Of a DNA stretch of 64,000 nucleotides, positions 1 to 8,600 are shown in pieces. Each line of letters begins with the position of its first letter. The stretch's first letter is position 1. The translations under genes were made by a program, and so were the position numbers. The stretch is from Snodgrassella alvi_G (GTDB taxonomy: Bacteria; Pseudomonadota; Gammaproteobacteria; Burkholderiales; Neisseriaceae): contig CAMLCH010000002.1 in assembly GCA_946478525.1 (NCBI GenBank), forward strand, positions 1 to 64,000. Reading direction: 5' to 3'. The notes beneath the pieces are model-generated. The model was given only the letters and a program-made list of their open reading frames with translations, had not been told where the DNA came from and did not search any database.

Positions 1-21
1 GAATTATTAATTATCGGTAAA

Positions 22-30
22 TTATCCACA
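22..30 (+). promoter_or_regulatory. DnaA box (TTATCCACA)
   Basis: Exact match to the consensus DnaA-binding 9-mer TTATNCACA. A second identical copy lies 135 bases downstream. Confidence 0.5.
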
Positions 31-156
31 TTTTGTCAAAGCATGTGTTAAATCGAAAAGGAATCGTAAAGAATGGCTTGTAGGCGCAAATTATTATCTT
101 TTCGTTGTGTTCTTTTTTTTAAAGTTATTTTATTTTCAATAAATAGATCCACCAAT

Positions 157-165
157 TTATCCACA
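157..165 (+). promoter_or_regulatory. DnaA box (TTATCCACA)
   Basis: Second exact DnaA 9-mer, in the same orientation as the one at 22-30, just beyond the 3' end of plsC. Confidence 0.5.
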
Positions 166-179
166 ATTCATAAAAAATG

Positions 180-884
180 TTACATGATATTATTATCCCA
201 GCTTTTTTCTATGGCAAATAACACTTTCTTGCGATTTGACAGGTCTGTAATGACTGGATGCAAATTAATATAAATTGTTCCAGGTTTTTTTAGGAAAGAG
301 TGGCGCCCCCAATGTAACCCTGAATTGGTGCTAACTGGAACAATTTTAAGGTCAAGTTGACTTGCAATAGCTGCAACACCGGCCTGCAGTTTAACTTTTT
401 TACCATATTGTGAACGTGTACCCTCAGGAAAGATAATAATTTGTCGTTGATCTTTTATAGCGTTTTTACAATTCATGACAAGTTTTTTCAAAGCCCTTGC
501 ACCCCCTTGACGGTCAAGGGGAATCATTCCGGATAAAAGAAGCATTGGCCCGACAAGTGGAAGATGTATCAACTCTTTTTTCATTATATAGGCAGGACGC
601 GGTAAAAGATTCATCCATATCAGGGTATCAAAGGCGGATTGATGCTGAGATGCTATTATAAAAGATGAGTCATTGGGTAAGAATTCCTTGCCTTTTATAT
701 CAATCTCTATTTTACAGATTTTTGTAAGACCCTTGATTGAAAGCTCAGTCCATAATTGTGCATAGGCCAAGGCATGTTTTTTTGCAAAATAACGGATATA
801 AAAAGCAAAAAGACCCATGAACAGGGTTAGGGTAAAAAAATATATTGAGAAAAGTAGTGATCGAATAAAAGTCATAAAGGTCAT
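180..884 (-). CDS. plsC: 1-acyl-sn-glycerol-3-phosphate acyltransferase
   Basis: Membrane acyltransferase that converts lysophosphatidic acid to phosphatidic acid in phospholipid synthesis. The 234-residue protein has a hydrophobic N-terminal anchor (about residues 8-30). It carries the acyltransferase motif I HX4D as H81-QSAF-D86 and motif III FPEGTRS at 152-158. Length and motif spacing fit the PlsC family. The start follows a CGGA-like ribosome site. It begins 8 bases after the stop of the upstream DUF218 gene on the same strand, which suggests co-transcription. The family is secure; whether the preferred acceptor is exactly 1-acyl-G3P cannot be read from sequence. Confidence 0.88.
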   Translation of the reverse strand: MTFMTFIRSLLFSIYFFTLTLFMGLFAFYIRYFAKKHALAYAQLWTELSIKGLTKICKIEIDIKGKEFLPNDSSFIIASQHQSAFDTLIWMNLLPRPAYIMKKELIHLPLVGPMLLLSGMIPLDRQGGARALKKLVMNCKNAIKDQRQIIIFPEGTRSQYGKKVKLQAGVAAIASQLDLKIVPVSTNSGLHWGRHSFLKKPGTIYINLHPVITDLSNRKKVLFAIEKSWDNNIM

Positions 885-892
885 GAAATCCG

Positions 893-1480
893 TTAATGTT
901 TAATATTGATTAAATCATGCTTTGGTTTTGTCGTGTGAATTAATCCTGTATAGGCCATAAGTAGCTTATTGTATTCGATAAATAATAATCGAATAGAAGA
1001 TATTTTTAAAATATTATCCTTATTGATGGTGTTGATCGAGAAGGGGTAAAGAGGAATATCGTATAGAAGGTTTCTAAGTTCAAGAATGGCTCGACGCATA
1101 TGATAATTTGAAGTTATTACCGTCAGGGATTGCAAACGGTAATAATGAACCCATGCCGCTGTTTCAATGGCATTACCCATGGTGGACGTTGCATTATGTC
1201 CCAGTAAAATATGGTCTTGACATGAAATTGCAGGAAAATTCGTAATTGAATTCTTTAAATCTTGCAGGGTTGTTGTTGCTCCAACTCCAGATATAAGCAG
1301 ATATTGAGAACAATCTTTTTCAAGAAATCTAATGGCTGTATGGATTCTTCCGGTTCCACCGGTCAATACGACGATACCGTCCGTTAAAGGGGGGATAAAT
1401 GAGAAACTTAACAAATCATATATAAAAACAACAAAACCACTTAACCATAAAAAAATGATGATTCCAATAATCTTGATCAA
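893..1480 (-). CDS. YdcF/SanA-like DUF218 membrane-anchored protein
   Basis: Protein of 195 residues with one N-terminal membrane helix (about 3-25) followed by a DUF218 (ElyC/SanA/YdcF) fold. Recognisable parts are the Rossmann-like strand ending VVLTGGTGR, the segment LLISGVGAT, and the conserved block around TSNYHMRRA. DUF218 proteins are linked to envelope and polyprenyl-phosphate metabolism in some bacteria, but the biochemical role is not settled. It sits between ftsX and plsC on the same strand, an envelope-related neighbourhood. Family assignment is good; function is left open. Confidence 0.78.
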   Translation of the reverse strand: MIKIIGIIIFLWLSGFVVFIYDLLSFSFIPPLTDGIVVLTGGTGRIHTAIRFLEKDCSQYLLISGVGATTTLQDLKNSITNFPAISCQDHILLGHNATSTMGNAIETAAWVHYYRLQSLTVITSNYHMRRAILELRNLLYDIPLYPFSINTINKDNILKISSIRLLFIEYNKLLMAYTGLIHTTKPKHDLINIKH

Positions 1481-1507
1481 AAAATTCTGAGAGATTTTTT
1501 TTTCATT

Positions 1508-2476
1508 TTATGTCAAATGTCTTAACCAATAATAAACAATGAGTGTTGTTGAAATCCAGCCTATAAAATAATTGCATAAAGGTAAAATGATAATTAAAAT
1601 CAATAGATTAAATGGTAACAAGGTTAAAATGCTAAACCACCCCTGATAAACTGTTTCCCAGTTCGGATTACTGCTGAAGGGCAGACTCAGATAGGTTAAA
1701 AAAAACAATAAGGGAATTGAGAAAATTAAGCCGATGCCACCTCCGATAAGGGAAAGAAATGCATTCCTTCGTGCAAAGCGTATGGATATATAGTGATCTG
1801 ACGCGCCCAGATTATGAAGTATTTCGATTGTTTGTTTACATTGTATCAAACCAGTTCGGGTGGCGATGGCTATTACAATGGCTGCGACAAAAATCACGGT
1901 AAGAAAAGCAAGGAATGCACAGGTTTGCAAACTATTTGCAAGAACATTTAAGCGTTGACCCCAGAAGTTACTTTGTTCAATAACGATATTGGGTTCGATT
2001 TTGTATAAGGAAGTTTCAAGCTGGCCTGAAATTTTTGTATTATTTTTTAAATGTAATTCGATGACTGCGGGAATGGCAAGGGCAAGATTGTCAAAATCTT
2101 CATGCAGCCAAGGGGCTAATAATTCATCTATTTCATTATCATCAAGTTTGTGAAAAGAGACAAGTTCCCTGGAGGTCGAGAGAAGGGTGATAATTTGCTG
2201 GATTGATGCATTATTGTCGGAATTCTCTTGTTTTGTATTTTGAGACGAAATCTGGAGGTTATTTTGGGGAATTTGTAGAATTACTGTGGACGCTGCCCCT
2301 GTATTCCAACGATTTGCTAGATTTTGACCAGCATAGGTTCCCGCAATCATCAGGGTGGCCAAAAAGGTCATTGCAGCAACAAGGGGAATTAAAAATTGTC
2401 CGGGTAAAGCCAGATTGACTTTCAATCCATCAGTGGTTTTATGTTTTAACAGCATTATCAATTCGTATTTGTCCAT
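1508..2476 (-). CDS. ftsX: Cell-division protein FtsX (ABC permease-like)
   Basis: Inner-membrane partner of FtsE that couples divisome assembly to activation of septal peptidoglycan hydrolases. The 322-residue protein shows the FtsX layout: a short cytosolic N-terminus, a first membrane helix near residues 30-50, a periplasmic domain to about 185, then three helices near 190-210, 235-260 and 280-315. It overlaps the 3' end of ftsE by 38 bases, typical of the ftsEX pair. A later ATG at 2455 would reduce the overlap to 17 bases. Neither start has a clear Shine-Dalgarno sequence, consistent with translational coupling. Confidence 0.85.
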   Translation of the reverse strand: MDKYELIMLLKHKTTDGLKVNLALPGQFLIPLVAAMTFLATLMIAGTYAGQNLANRWNTGAASTVILQIPQNNLQISSQNTKQENSDNNASIQQIITLLSTSRELVSFHKLDDNEIDELLAPWLHEDFDNLALAIPAVIELHLKNNTKISGQLETSLYKIEPNIVIEQSNFWGQRLNVLANSLQTCAFLAFLTVIFVAAIVIAIATRTGLIQCKQTIEILHNLGASDHYISIRFARRNAFLSLIGGGIGLIFSIPLLFFLTYLSLPFSSNPNWETVYQGWFSILTLLPFNLLILIIILPLCNYFIGWISTTLIVYYWLRHLT

Positions 2477-3110
2477 TATTTAATTTTAGTCTAGGGGCAG
2501 GGAATTGATGGATGAGATTATCATTATGGGTGGCGATAATGATTGTGCACCCCAAATCATTAAGATCAAAAAAAAGATCCATTAAACGTAATACCTGTTC
2601 CTCATCCAGCGCATTGGTGGGTTCATCAGCCAACAAAATATCGGGTCTGTGAATGACAGCTCGGGCAATTGCAACGCGTTGTTGCTCCCCTCCAGAGAGG
2701 GTTCGAGGGTATAGTTCAGCCTTATTTTGCAAATTCATCCATTGGAGAATTCGATTTGTCCAACGACTTACTATGGATTCATCCGTATTCTGCAGTCGAA
2801 GGGGTAGAGCGATGTTATTATAAATGCTTAAATTGGGAATAAGTTTAAAATCTTGATAAATGATGCCTATTCTTTGTTTTAAGTGGCAAATAGTTGAACG
2901 ACGGTTTTTATGTATGTTTGTTTCCAAAATTTGTAATTGCCCAGCATTAGGCATTATTTCAAGATGGAACATCTGGAGCAAGGTTGATTTTCCAATTCCT
3001 GATGGTCCTGTTAACCAGCAAAAACTACCTTGGGGAATATGGAGTGTGACATTTGATAAAATCGGACAGTCTTGTCTGTAATAAAGGCTTACCTTGTCAA
3101 GTTGAATCAT
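2439..3110 (-). CDS. ftsE: Cell-division ATP-binding protein FtsE
   Basis: ABC-type ATPase that drives FtsX during cell division. The 223-residue protein carries Walker A GPSGIGKST (35-43), the ABC signature LSGGEQQR (138-145), Walker B DILLADEP (157-164) and a switch histidine in IATHN. Size and motifs match FtsE. The neighbouring overlapping FtsX-like permease settles the assignment over other small ABC ATPases such as LolD. Confidence 0.9.
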   Translation of the reverse strand: MIQLDKVSLYYRQDCPILSNVTLHIPQGSFCWLTGPSGIGKSTLLQMFHLEIMPNAGQLQILETNIHKNRRSTICHLKQRIGIIYQDFKLIPNLSIYNNIALPLRLQNTDESIVSRWTNRILQWMNLQNKAELYPRTLSGGEQQRVAIARAVIHRPDILLADEPTNALDEEQVLRLMDLFFDLNDLGCTIIIATHNDNLIHQFPAPRLKLNNGQIRIDNAVKT

Positions 3111-3144
3111 TGCAGAAAGGTTTCATGGCAGATAAGGAAATGGA

Positions 3145-3570
3145 TTATAATTTACGTCCCAAATAAACAGTTACGGTCGCACATAATGCGGTTAACATAA
3201 TAAGTAAAACGCCATCGAAAATTAATTTTCCTGCAGTTAAACTATGTCCTGCAATCATAATTGAATGGGGAATCAGGTTGCCTCCATGTTTCACAAGCTC
3301 ACCTGTTTGAGGATCTGATGAGGAGATAACGGCTATTAATGAAGAAGTGATGGCAGGCAATAATTTCCATATGATACCAATAACCAAGAATAACGGGGCG
3401 AAAATTTCGGCGACTTGCTGGATCAAGTAAAAGCAGAAATGACAAGCGAACCAGAGAATATTTAAAAATGGATTGGACACTTTGGATGAATTTCTTGAAT
3501 CGGTATATTCTTGGCTGATGTGGCCTAGCCGTTCTTCTGATCGTGTATTATTAGAGAAAAATTTATTCAC
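3145..3570 (-). CDS. Hypothetical membrane protein upstream of ftsE
   Basis: I do not recognise this 141-residue protein. It has a polar, charged N-terminus of about 35 residues. A long hydrophobic stretch follows (about 37-85, likely two helices), then a polar loop with SSDPQTGELVKHGG, and a further hydrophobic segment near 115-137. No catalytic motif is visible. It lies 34 bases upstream of ftsE in the same orientation and could be part of the same transcript. A role in the envelope or division is only suggested by that position. Confidence 0.6.
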   Translation of the reverse strand: MNKFFSNNTRSEERLGHISQEYTDSRNSSKVSNPFLNILWFACHFCFYLIQQVAEIFAPLFLVIGIIWKLLPAITSSLIAVISSSDPQTGELVKHGGNLIPHSIMIAGHSLTAGKLIFDGVLLIMLTALCATVTVYLGRKL

Positions 3571-3829
3571 GAAACTATCCTTAAACTGAATAAAAAGAAG
3601 ATATACTGTAGCATATTGATATAAATCTTATAATAAAACTCTTTATATAAATCTTTAATTTTTTGAATTAAAATAATTAATGAACCGAAACATATTAATT
3701 TTCAGTGAATTTACTTGCCATATCAGATATTCTGAGAAAAATAAGTGGAATGGTATTTTTGTAGATCCTGTTTAATTATTGATCTAGGCAAACCATATAT
3801 ATCAATAAATACTTTTTAGAGAATTGGGT
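3571..3829. promoter_or_regulatory. Divergent intergenic region between the membrane protein/ftsEX and the histidine kinase
   Basis: About 250 bases of very AT-rich DNA between divergently oriented genes. It must hold the promoters for both sides. No operator or riboswitch could be identified. Confidence 0.4.
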
Positions 3830-5401
3830 ATGGGTAACAATACGCAGCCTTCGATATTAATCATTGATAATGATTCCAGGATTTTAAAGGAATTCAAACA
3901 AATTCTGGGTCAGGATTACTCTTTATATCTTACAGAATCTTCCTATCATGCCTTGGATATGATTAAAAAGGGGGCTCATTTTTCCACCATTATCTATAAT
4001 AATTTCATGCCCTGCATGTTCGGAAATATTTTTTTTGCCCGTGTTCGTAATCTTATTGTTGCTACACGTATTCTTTTGGGACCAAAAAGCCGAACGGATA
4101 TTCTGATCAAGGCGTTGAATGAAGGGGGAATATCGTTTTTTATTCCAAAACCGCTGGATCCTTTCATGGTAAAGGAAATTGTAAAACGGGCCGTTAAAAG
4201 ATCAGAATTTCAAAGAAAACTAATGCATGAACGTTTATTGTTAAAAGGGTTGTTGGATAATCTGCCCTATGGCCTTGCTTTCAAAGATGAGGAGGGTCGT
4301 TTCACCCGTATGAACCAGTTGGCGGCCAATCGACGGGGATTGACCATTGCCGAATGCCTTGGAAAAACAGAAGAGGAAACTGAACCGTCCTTTACGTCGC
4401 AAGAATTGTCAAGATTTAACCAGCGTTTGAAAAAGGAGGAGCGCTTTGTGGAGATATTGGAGGTTCCCTCGAATAATTCCAAACAATCGTCACAATGGTT
4501 TATGATTACCCGTTTATTGCTGGATAGAGCAAAGGGTGAAATTGCGCATCCTTCTGTACTGATGGAGCTGGATATCACTAAACAAAAAGAATTGGAAATG
4601 CAGTTGCGGCAGTCGGAAAAATTGAAGGCCCTTGGTACAATGGCTGGGGGAATTGCTCATGATTTCAACAACCTGTTGACAACAATGATCGGCTCGTTGG
4701 AATTATCCGAAGAGCTGTTGGAGGTTTCGGGTAATTCTGAAATCATGGATACAATTAAGCAGTTGCAGAACAATGCCTTGGAGGCGGCAAAAAAGGGTAG
4801 CACATTGACAGAGCGACTCTTGAGTTTCAGCAGAAGAAAGAAATTATCTTTGCAGGAAGTGGATCTCACCAAGACTATTCAAAAAAATTTCGATCTATTG
4901 TCCCAAACTCTTCAGATGCGTTATGAAAGAAGGTTCAAAGAACAGATTGAAACCAACCAATCAAATAGAATTCATCTTGAATTTAAAAATAATGTATCGG
5001 GTATTTTGACGGTTAAGACAGATCCATCACAATTTGAATTGGCTGTCATGAATTTGTGTATCAATTCAGTAGATGCCATGAAAAATGGAGGTGTAATAAC
5101 TATTATTTTGGATAAGAAAGATATTGGTTCGGATGAAGGCAAAAGGCTTCATTTAAATCCGGGTCCTTATGCAGTCACCATCATTCAGGATAAAGGCGAG
5201 GGAATGAGTGCTGAAACCATTGCTCATATTTTTGAACCTTTTTTTACAACAAAAAAAATGGGGTTGGGAACAGGACTGGGAATGGCAATGGTTTATGGAT
5301 TTGCACAACAGTCGGGGGGGCAGGTTAATGTGCAAAGTCAATTGGGGGCAGGAACAAATATAAGTATATATTTACCCATATATAGTGAAATGGAAAGATA
5401 G
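3830..5401 (+). CDS. Sensor histidine kinase with N-terminal degenerate receiver and PAS domain
   Basis: About 523 residues. Order: a receiver-like domain (about 8-125), a PAS domain (about 140-255, with FKDEEGRFTRMN), a dimerisation/phosphoacceptor domain with the H-box GGIAHDFNNLL (His about 277), and an HATPase domain. The HATPase shows an N-box (NLCINSVDAM), a G1 box (DKGEGM), an F-box (FEPFFTT) and a G2 box (GLGTGLGMAMV). The kinase half looks active. In the receiver half the phosphoacceptor Asp is replaced by Asn (YNNFMP, about residue 57), while the conserved Lys (IPKP) is kept, so it is probably a pseudo-receiver. A TTG six bases earlier (3824) is possible, but ATG 3830 is better spaced from AGAGA. 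The likely partner is the response regulator downstream. The signal is unknown; no membrane helix is seen, so it is probably cytosolic. Confidence 0.85.
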   Translation: MGNNTQPSILIIDNDSRILKEFKQILGQDYSLYLTESSYHALDMIKKGAHFSTIIYNNFMPCMFGNIFFARVRNLIVATRILLGPKSRTDILIKALNEGGISFFIPKPLDPFMVKEIVKRAVKRSEFQRKLMHERLLLKGLLDNLPYGLAFKDEEGRFTRMNQLAANRRGLTIAECLGKTEEETEPSFTSQELSRFNQRLKKEERFVEILEVPSNNSKQSSQWFMITRLLLDRAKGEIAHPSVLMELDITKQKELEMQLRQSEKLKALGTMAGGIAHDFNNLLTTMIGSLELSEELLEVSGNSEIMDTIKQLQNNALEAAKKGSTLTERLLSFSRRKKLSLQEVDLTKTIQKNFDLLSQTLQMRYERRFKEQIETNQSNRIHLEFKNNVSGILTVKTDPSQFELAVMNLCINSVDAMKNGGVITIILDKKDIGSDEGKRLHLNPGPYAVTIIQDKGEGMSAETIAHIFEPFFTTKKMGLGTGLGMAMVYGFAQQSGGQVNVQSQLGAGTNISIYLPIYSEMER

Positions 5402-5656
5402 ATATTTAATAAATTTCCATCAACATATTTGAATATTAATATAAATTAATTAAATAGAAATCAAAAATTAATATTATATTATGTCACCAATCTAATATGA
5501 TTTTTATATAAAACGTAGATGCATATTTTTATTCTTTAATTGCTTTTTAATATTTTTTTTAAATGATAATATAGATAACGAAGTGAATATATAGTTTTAA
5601 AATGATTATAGAGTCTGAACACTATATTTTTCCTTTTGACGTAAAGGCATAAGGAA

Positions 5657-6052
5657 ATGTTGATTGAAGCACAAAAACAAAAAACAAAAAAAATAATTTT
5701 GGTTGCTGAGGATGACTCCATTTTACGCCCATTATTGGTGGAATTGCTGGATGAAATGCAGTTTGAGGTAATTGCCGCTGAAGATGGCACAAAGGCAATG
5801 GCATTATTACAAGATTTGGATTGTAATCATATGCATGTCGATTTACTATTAACCGACATCGGGTTGCCAGGAGTAAATGGAAACAAACTTGCTGAATTTG
5901 CGCGTAAGATCTGGCCGAATTTATCGATATTATTTATTACTGGTTATGCACATGGTATCAATACCATGACTCTTGACAATAAAATACAATTGTTAACCAA
6001 ACCTTTTTCCCTTGGGGTATTGACAAAGCGTATAGAAGAATTGATTTCTTAA
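5657..6052 (+). CDS. Single-domain response regulator
   Basis: CheY-like receiver of 131 residues without an output domain. All key positions are intact: acidic pair D19-D20, phosphoacceptor D67 in LLTDIGLPG, T95 in FITGYA and K115 in LTKPFS. It lies 255 bases downstream of the histidine kinase on the same strand and is its most likely partner. This would give a phosphorelay or a stand-alone protein-interaction regulator. The target is not evident. The gap between the two genes is very AT-rich and could hold a separate promoter. Confidence 0.85.
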   Translation: MLIEAQKQKTKKIILVAEDDSILRPLLVELLDEMQFEVIAAEDGTKAMALLQDLDCNHMHVDLLLTDIGLPGVNGNKLAEFARKIWPNLSILFITGYAHGINTMTLDNKIQLLTKPFSLGVLTKRIEELIS

Positions 6053-6103
6053 CCAGTTCGGATAATTATTATCATATAATTTTATGTAAGGTTAACCCTA
6101 GAT

Positions 6104-6685
6104 ATGCAAAATAACACTTTATCTACGTATGATCCTATTCAGTGGCATGGTACGACTATTTTATGTGTCCGTTACGGAAAGCAGGTGACAATAGCAGGTG
6201 ATGGCCAGGTAACACTGGGTAATACAGTTGTAAAAGGTAATGCGAGGAAAGTCAGGAGAATAGGACAAAACGGTTCTATATTGGCTGGTTTTGCAGGGGC
6301 GACAGCGGATGCTTTTACCTTGCTGGAACGTTTGGAAAAGAAATTGGAGCGTTATCCCAATCAGTTGGAAAGGGCTTGTGTCGAGTTGGCTCAGGATTGG
6401 CGAACGGATCGTTACTTAAGAAGACTTGAGGCAATGCTGCTTGTGGCTGATCATGTTCATTCATACACATTAACAGGTAATGGTGATGTATTGGAACCAG
6501 AAGACGGGGTGGTAGCCATTGGTTCCGGTGGTAATTATGCTCTGGCGGCCGCAAGGGCGCTTTTGACTGTTGATGGACTAACATCGGAAGAAATCGCACG
6601 TCGAGCCATGAAAATTGCTGGGGATATTTGTATTTATACCAATCACTCCCTTGTTGTAGAGACTTTGAACGCAGAAAGTAAATAA
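6104..6685 (+). CDS. hslV: ATP-dependent protease proteolytic subunit HslV
   Basis: Peptidase subunit of the HslUV (ClpQY) cytosolic protease. The 193-residue protein has a 16-residue N-terminal extension before the catalytic threonine (T17 in WHGTTIL), which autoprocessing exposes. GDGQVTLG and the GSGG signature (about residue 145) follow. The long propeptide and the YPNQLERACVELA and WRTDRYLRRLEAM segments are the alphaproteobacterial form. hslU begins 3 bases after the stop, the usual hslVU operon. Confidence 0.95.
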   Translation: MQNNTLSTYDPIQWHGTTILCVRYGKQVTIAGDGQVTLGNTVVKGNARKVRRIGQNGSILAGFAGATADAFTLLERLEKKLERYPNQLERACVELAQDWRTDRYLRRLEAMLLVADHVHSYTLTGNGDVLEPEDGVVAIGSGGNYALAAARALLTVDGLTSEEIARRAMKIAGDICIYTNHSLVVETLNAESK

Positions 6686-6688
6686 TAT

Positions 6689-8011
6689 ATGCAAATCCCG
6701 ACCTATACTCCGAAAAAAATTGTTGCAGAACTTGATCGTTATATTGTTGGTCAACATGAAGCAAAAAAGGCTGTATCTATCGCTTTGCGCAATCGATGGA
6801 GAAGAGCTCAGTTACCTGACCGGATGCGGGAAGAAATCGTTCCTAAGAATATTTTGATGATTGGACCAACGGGTTGTGGTAAGACGGAAATTGCTCGTCG
6901 ATTAGCCCGTTTGTCACAAGCTCCATTTTTAAAAGTTGAGGCAACTAAGTTTACCGAAGTCGGTTATGTCGGTCGTGATGTGGAAAGCATTATTCGCGAT
7001 TTGGTTGAAGCATCTTTGGTCATGTTGCGTGATGTAAAACGTCGCAATGTCGTTGAAAAGGCAAAAGATGCCGCAAATCAAAGAATAGTAACGGCGTTGG
7101 TGGGAGATGGAGCGACAGCAGAAACACGTAATAAATTCCTGCAGATGCTGGTTAATGGAGATTTAGAGGACAAGGAAATAGATATTAAAGTGGCGGATAT
7201 ATCCTCTCCTGTTAATCAAATGGATATACCGGGGATGCCATCGGCCCAGATTATCAATTTTACCGATATGATGAAAGGGTTCATGAACCGTTCTGAAAAA
7301 TCACGCCGTATGACGGTTGCAAAAGCCCGGGAGGCATTAATTCGTGAAGAATCTGATAAGCTTCTGGATAATGATGCGCTTGTGCAAGAAGCTATACAGC
7401 GTGCACAAAATCATGGAATTGTCTTTCTGGATGAAATTGACAAGGTTTGTGCCCGTTCTTATGAAGGAGGTGGTGGGCGTGGTGGTGCCGATATTTCCCG
7501 TGAAGGGGTACAGCGTGATTTACTGCCATTAATAGAGGGAACGACTGTCTCAACAAAATATGGTCTGGTTAAAACCGATCATATACTTTTTATTGCCTCT
7601 GGTGCTTTTCATTTGGCTAAACCTTCTGACTTATTGCCGGAACTACAGGGGCGCCTACCGATTCGTGTTGAATTATCGGCTTTAACCTGTGAAGATATGC
7701 GTCGGATTTTAACAGAACCCGAACAGTCACTTTTAAAACAGTATATCGCTTTGATGGAAACGGAAAAAGTCAAGTTACAGTTTACGGATGATGCAATTGA
7801 TTCAATTGCCCAATTGGCAACGGATATTAATGAAAGAGTTGAGAATATCGGTGCGCGTCGTCTGGCAACCGTTATGGAAAAGCTTCTCGAAGAAGTTTCT
7901 TTTACAGCTTCTGAACGTTCAGGTGAGGAGATTCAGATAACGGCAAAGGATGTAACGGAAAAAGTTGCTTCCTTGGCGAGTAAAAGTGATTTAAGTCGTT
8001 TTATTCTTTAA
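6689..8011 (+). CDS. hslU: ATP-dependent protease ATPase subunit HslU
   Basis: AAA+ unfoldase that feeds substrates to HslV. The 440-residue protein has Walker A GPTGCGKT (59-66), the intermediate I-domain (about 110-240), Walker B IVFLDEIDK (about 247-255) and a sensor region near GARRLATVMEK. It ends in the conserved C-terminal tail LSRFIL, which docks into HslV. Length is normal. It follows hslV almost directly. Confidence 0.95.
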   Translation: MQIPTYTPKKIVAELDRYIVGQHEAKKAVSIALRNRWRRAQLPDRMREEIVPKNILMIGPTGCGKTEIARRLARLSQAPFLKVEATKFTEVGYVGRDVESIIRDLVEASLVMLRDVKRRNVVEKAKDAANQRIVTALVGDGATAETRNKFLQMLVNGDLEDKEIDIKVADISSPVNQMDIPGMPSAQIINFTDMMKGFMNRSEKSRRMTVAKAREALIREESDKLLDNDALVQEAIQRAQNHGIVFLDEIDKVCARSYEGGGGRGGADISREGVQRDLLPLIEGTTVSTKYGLVKTDHILFIASGAFHLAKPSDLLPELQGRLPIRVELSALTCEDMRRILTEPEQSLLKQYIALMETEKVKLQFTDDAIDSIAQLATDINERVENIGARRLATVMEKLLEEVSFTASERSGEEIQITAKDVTEKVASLASKSDLSRFIL

Positions 8012-8044
8012 TTTGTAATTTGTCTGGCTGTACGAGATTTATCT

Positions 8045-8485
8045 ATGTCAATTTCAGGTTCTTTTATTTTACCCGAAGAACAAAGCGCGGTAGAGGCGAT
8101 TGATGCTATTAGGGATGAGTTTGATCTTTTTGATGATTGGACGCAGCGATATCGTTATTTGATTGAACTTGGAAATAATTTGCCTGCTTTTCCTGTTGAA
8201 TGGCAAAATGATAAATTTCGTGTGGTTGGTTGTCAAAGTCAGGTTTGGTTAAATTACTCCCGGGAAGGAAATAAATATTATTTTGCTGGATCGTCTGATG
8301 CCGTGATAGTTAAAGGTCTGATCGCTTTGTTACTAAGGATTTATTCTGGAAGAACAGCAGAGGAAATTTTGAAAATCGATCCTGGATTTGTCAAGGATCT
8401 GGGACTTGCAGGGGCGTTGTCAGCAAATCGAAGTAATGGGGTTATGTCGATGGTTAAAGCCATACAGCATATTGCCTCACGATAG
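8045..8485 (+). CDS. sufE: Cysteine desulfuration protein SufE
   Basis: Sulfur-acceptor protein that takes persulfide from the cysteine desulfurase SufS during Fe-S cluster assembly. The 146-residue protein carries the acceptor cysteine C63 in VVGCQSQVW and the conserved C-terminal SANRSNG/MV segment. It is 33 bases after hslU. No sufS or other suf gene is in the window, so this copy is detached from its usual cluster. Confidence 0.88.
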   Translation: MSISGSFILPEEQSAVEAIDAIRDEFDLFDDWTQRYRYLIELGNNLPAFPVEWQNDKFRVVGCQSQVWLNYSREGNKYYFAGSSDAVIVKGLIALLLRIYSGRTAEEILKIDPGFVKDLGLAGALSANRSNGVMSMVKAIQHIASR

Positions 8486-8600
8486 TGTTAATTTTTTTTG
8501 AAATATTTATTTCGTATAATTTGAGATTCTTCAATTGAGATAACAGTCTCTAAATTTAAGACTATTTTAAGAAATACATTGTAAAATTAGGGGATAATAT

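Larger units (their letters stand above)
1..179. other. AT-rich gene-free edge with two perfect DnaA boxes
   Basis: No gene is supported here; the short plus-strand frame that can be opened has no recognisable protein. The stretch carries two exact copies of the DnaA box TTATCCACA, at 22-30 and 157-165, both on the plus strand, in very AT-rich sequence downstream of the plsC stop. Two exact 9-mers in 170 bases is far above chance. This could be the edge of a replication origin or a DnaA-titrating site. The upstream part lies outside the window, so no origin is claimed. Confidence 0.5.

Noticed and set aside
73..273. 66-residue plus-strand frame at the left edge
   Set aside because: It overlaps the 3' end of plsC and the second DnaA box, and its composition is that of AT-rich noise.
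6315..6764. Minus-strand frame of 149 residues over hslV/hslU
   Set aside because: It lies opposite two well-supported genes, with no protein resemblance and no ribosome site.
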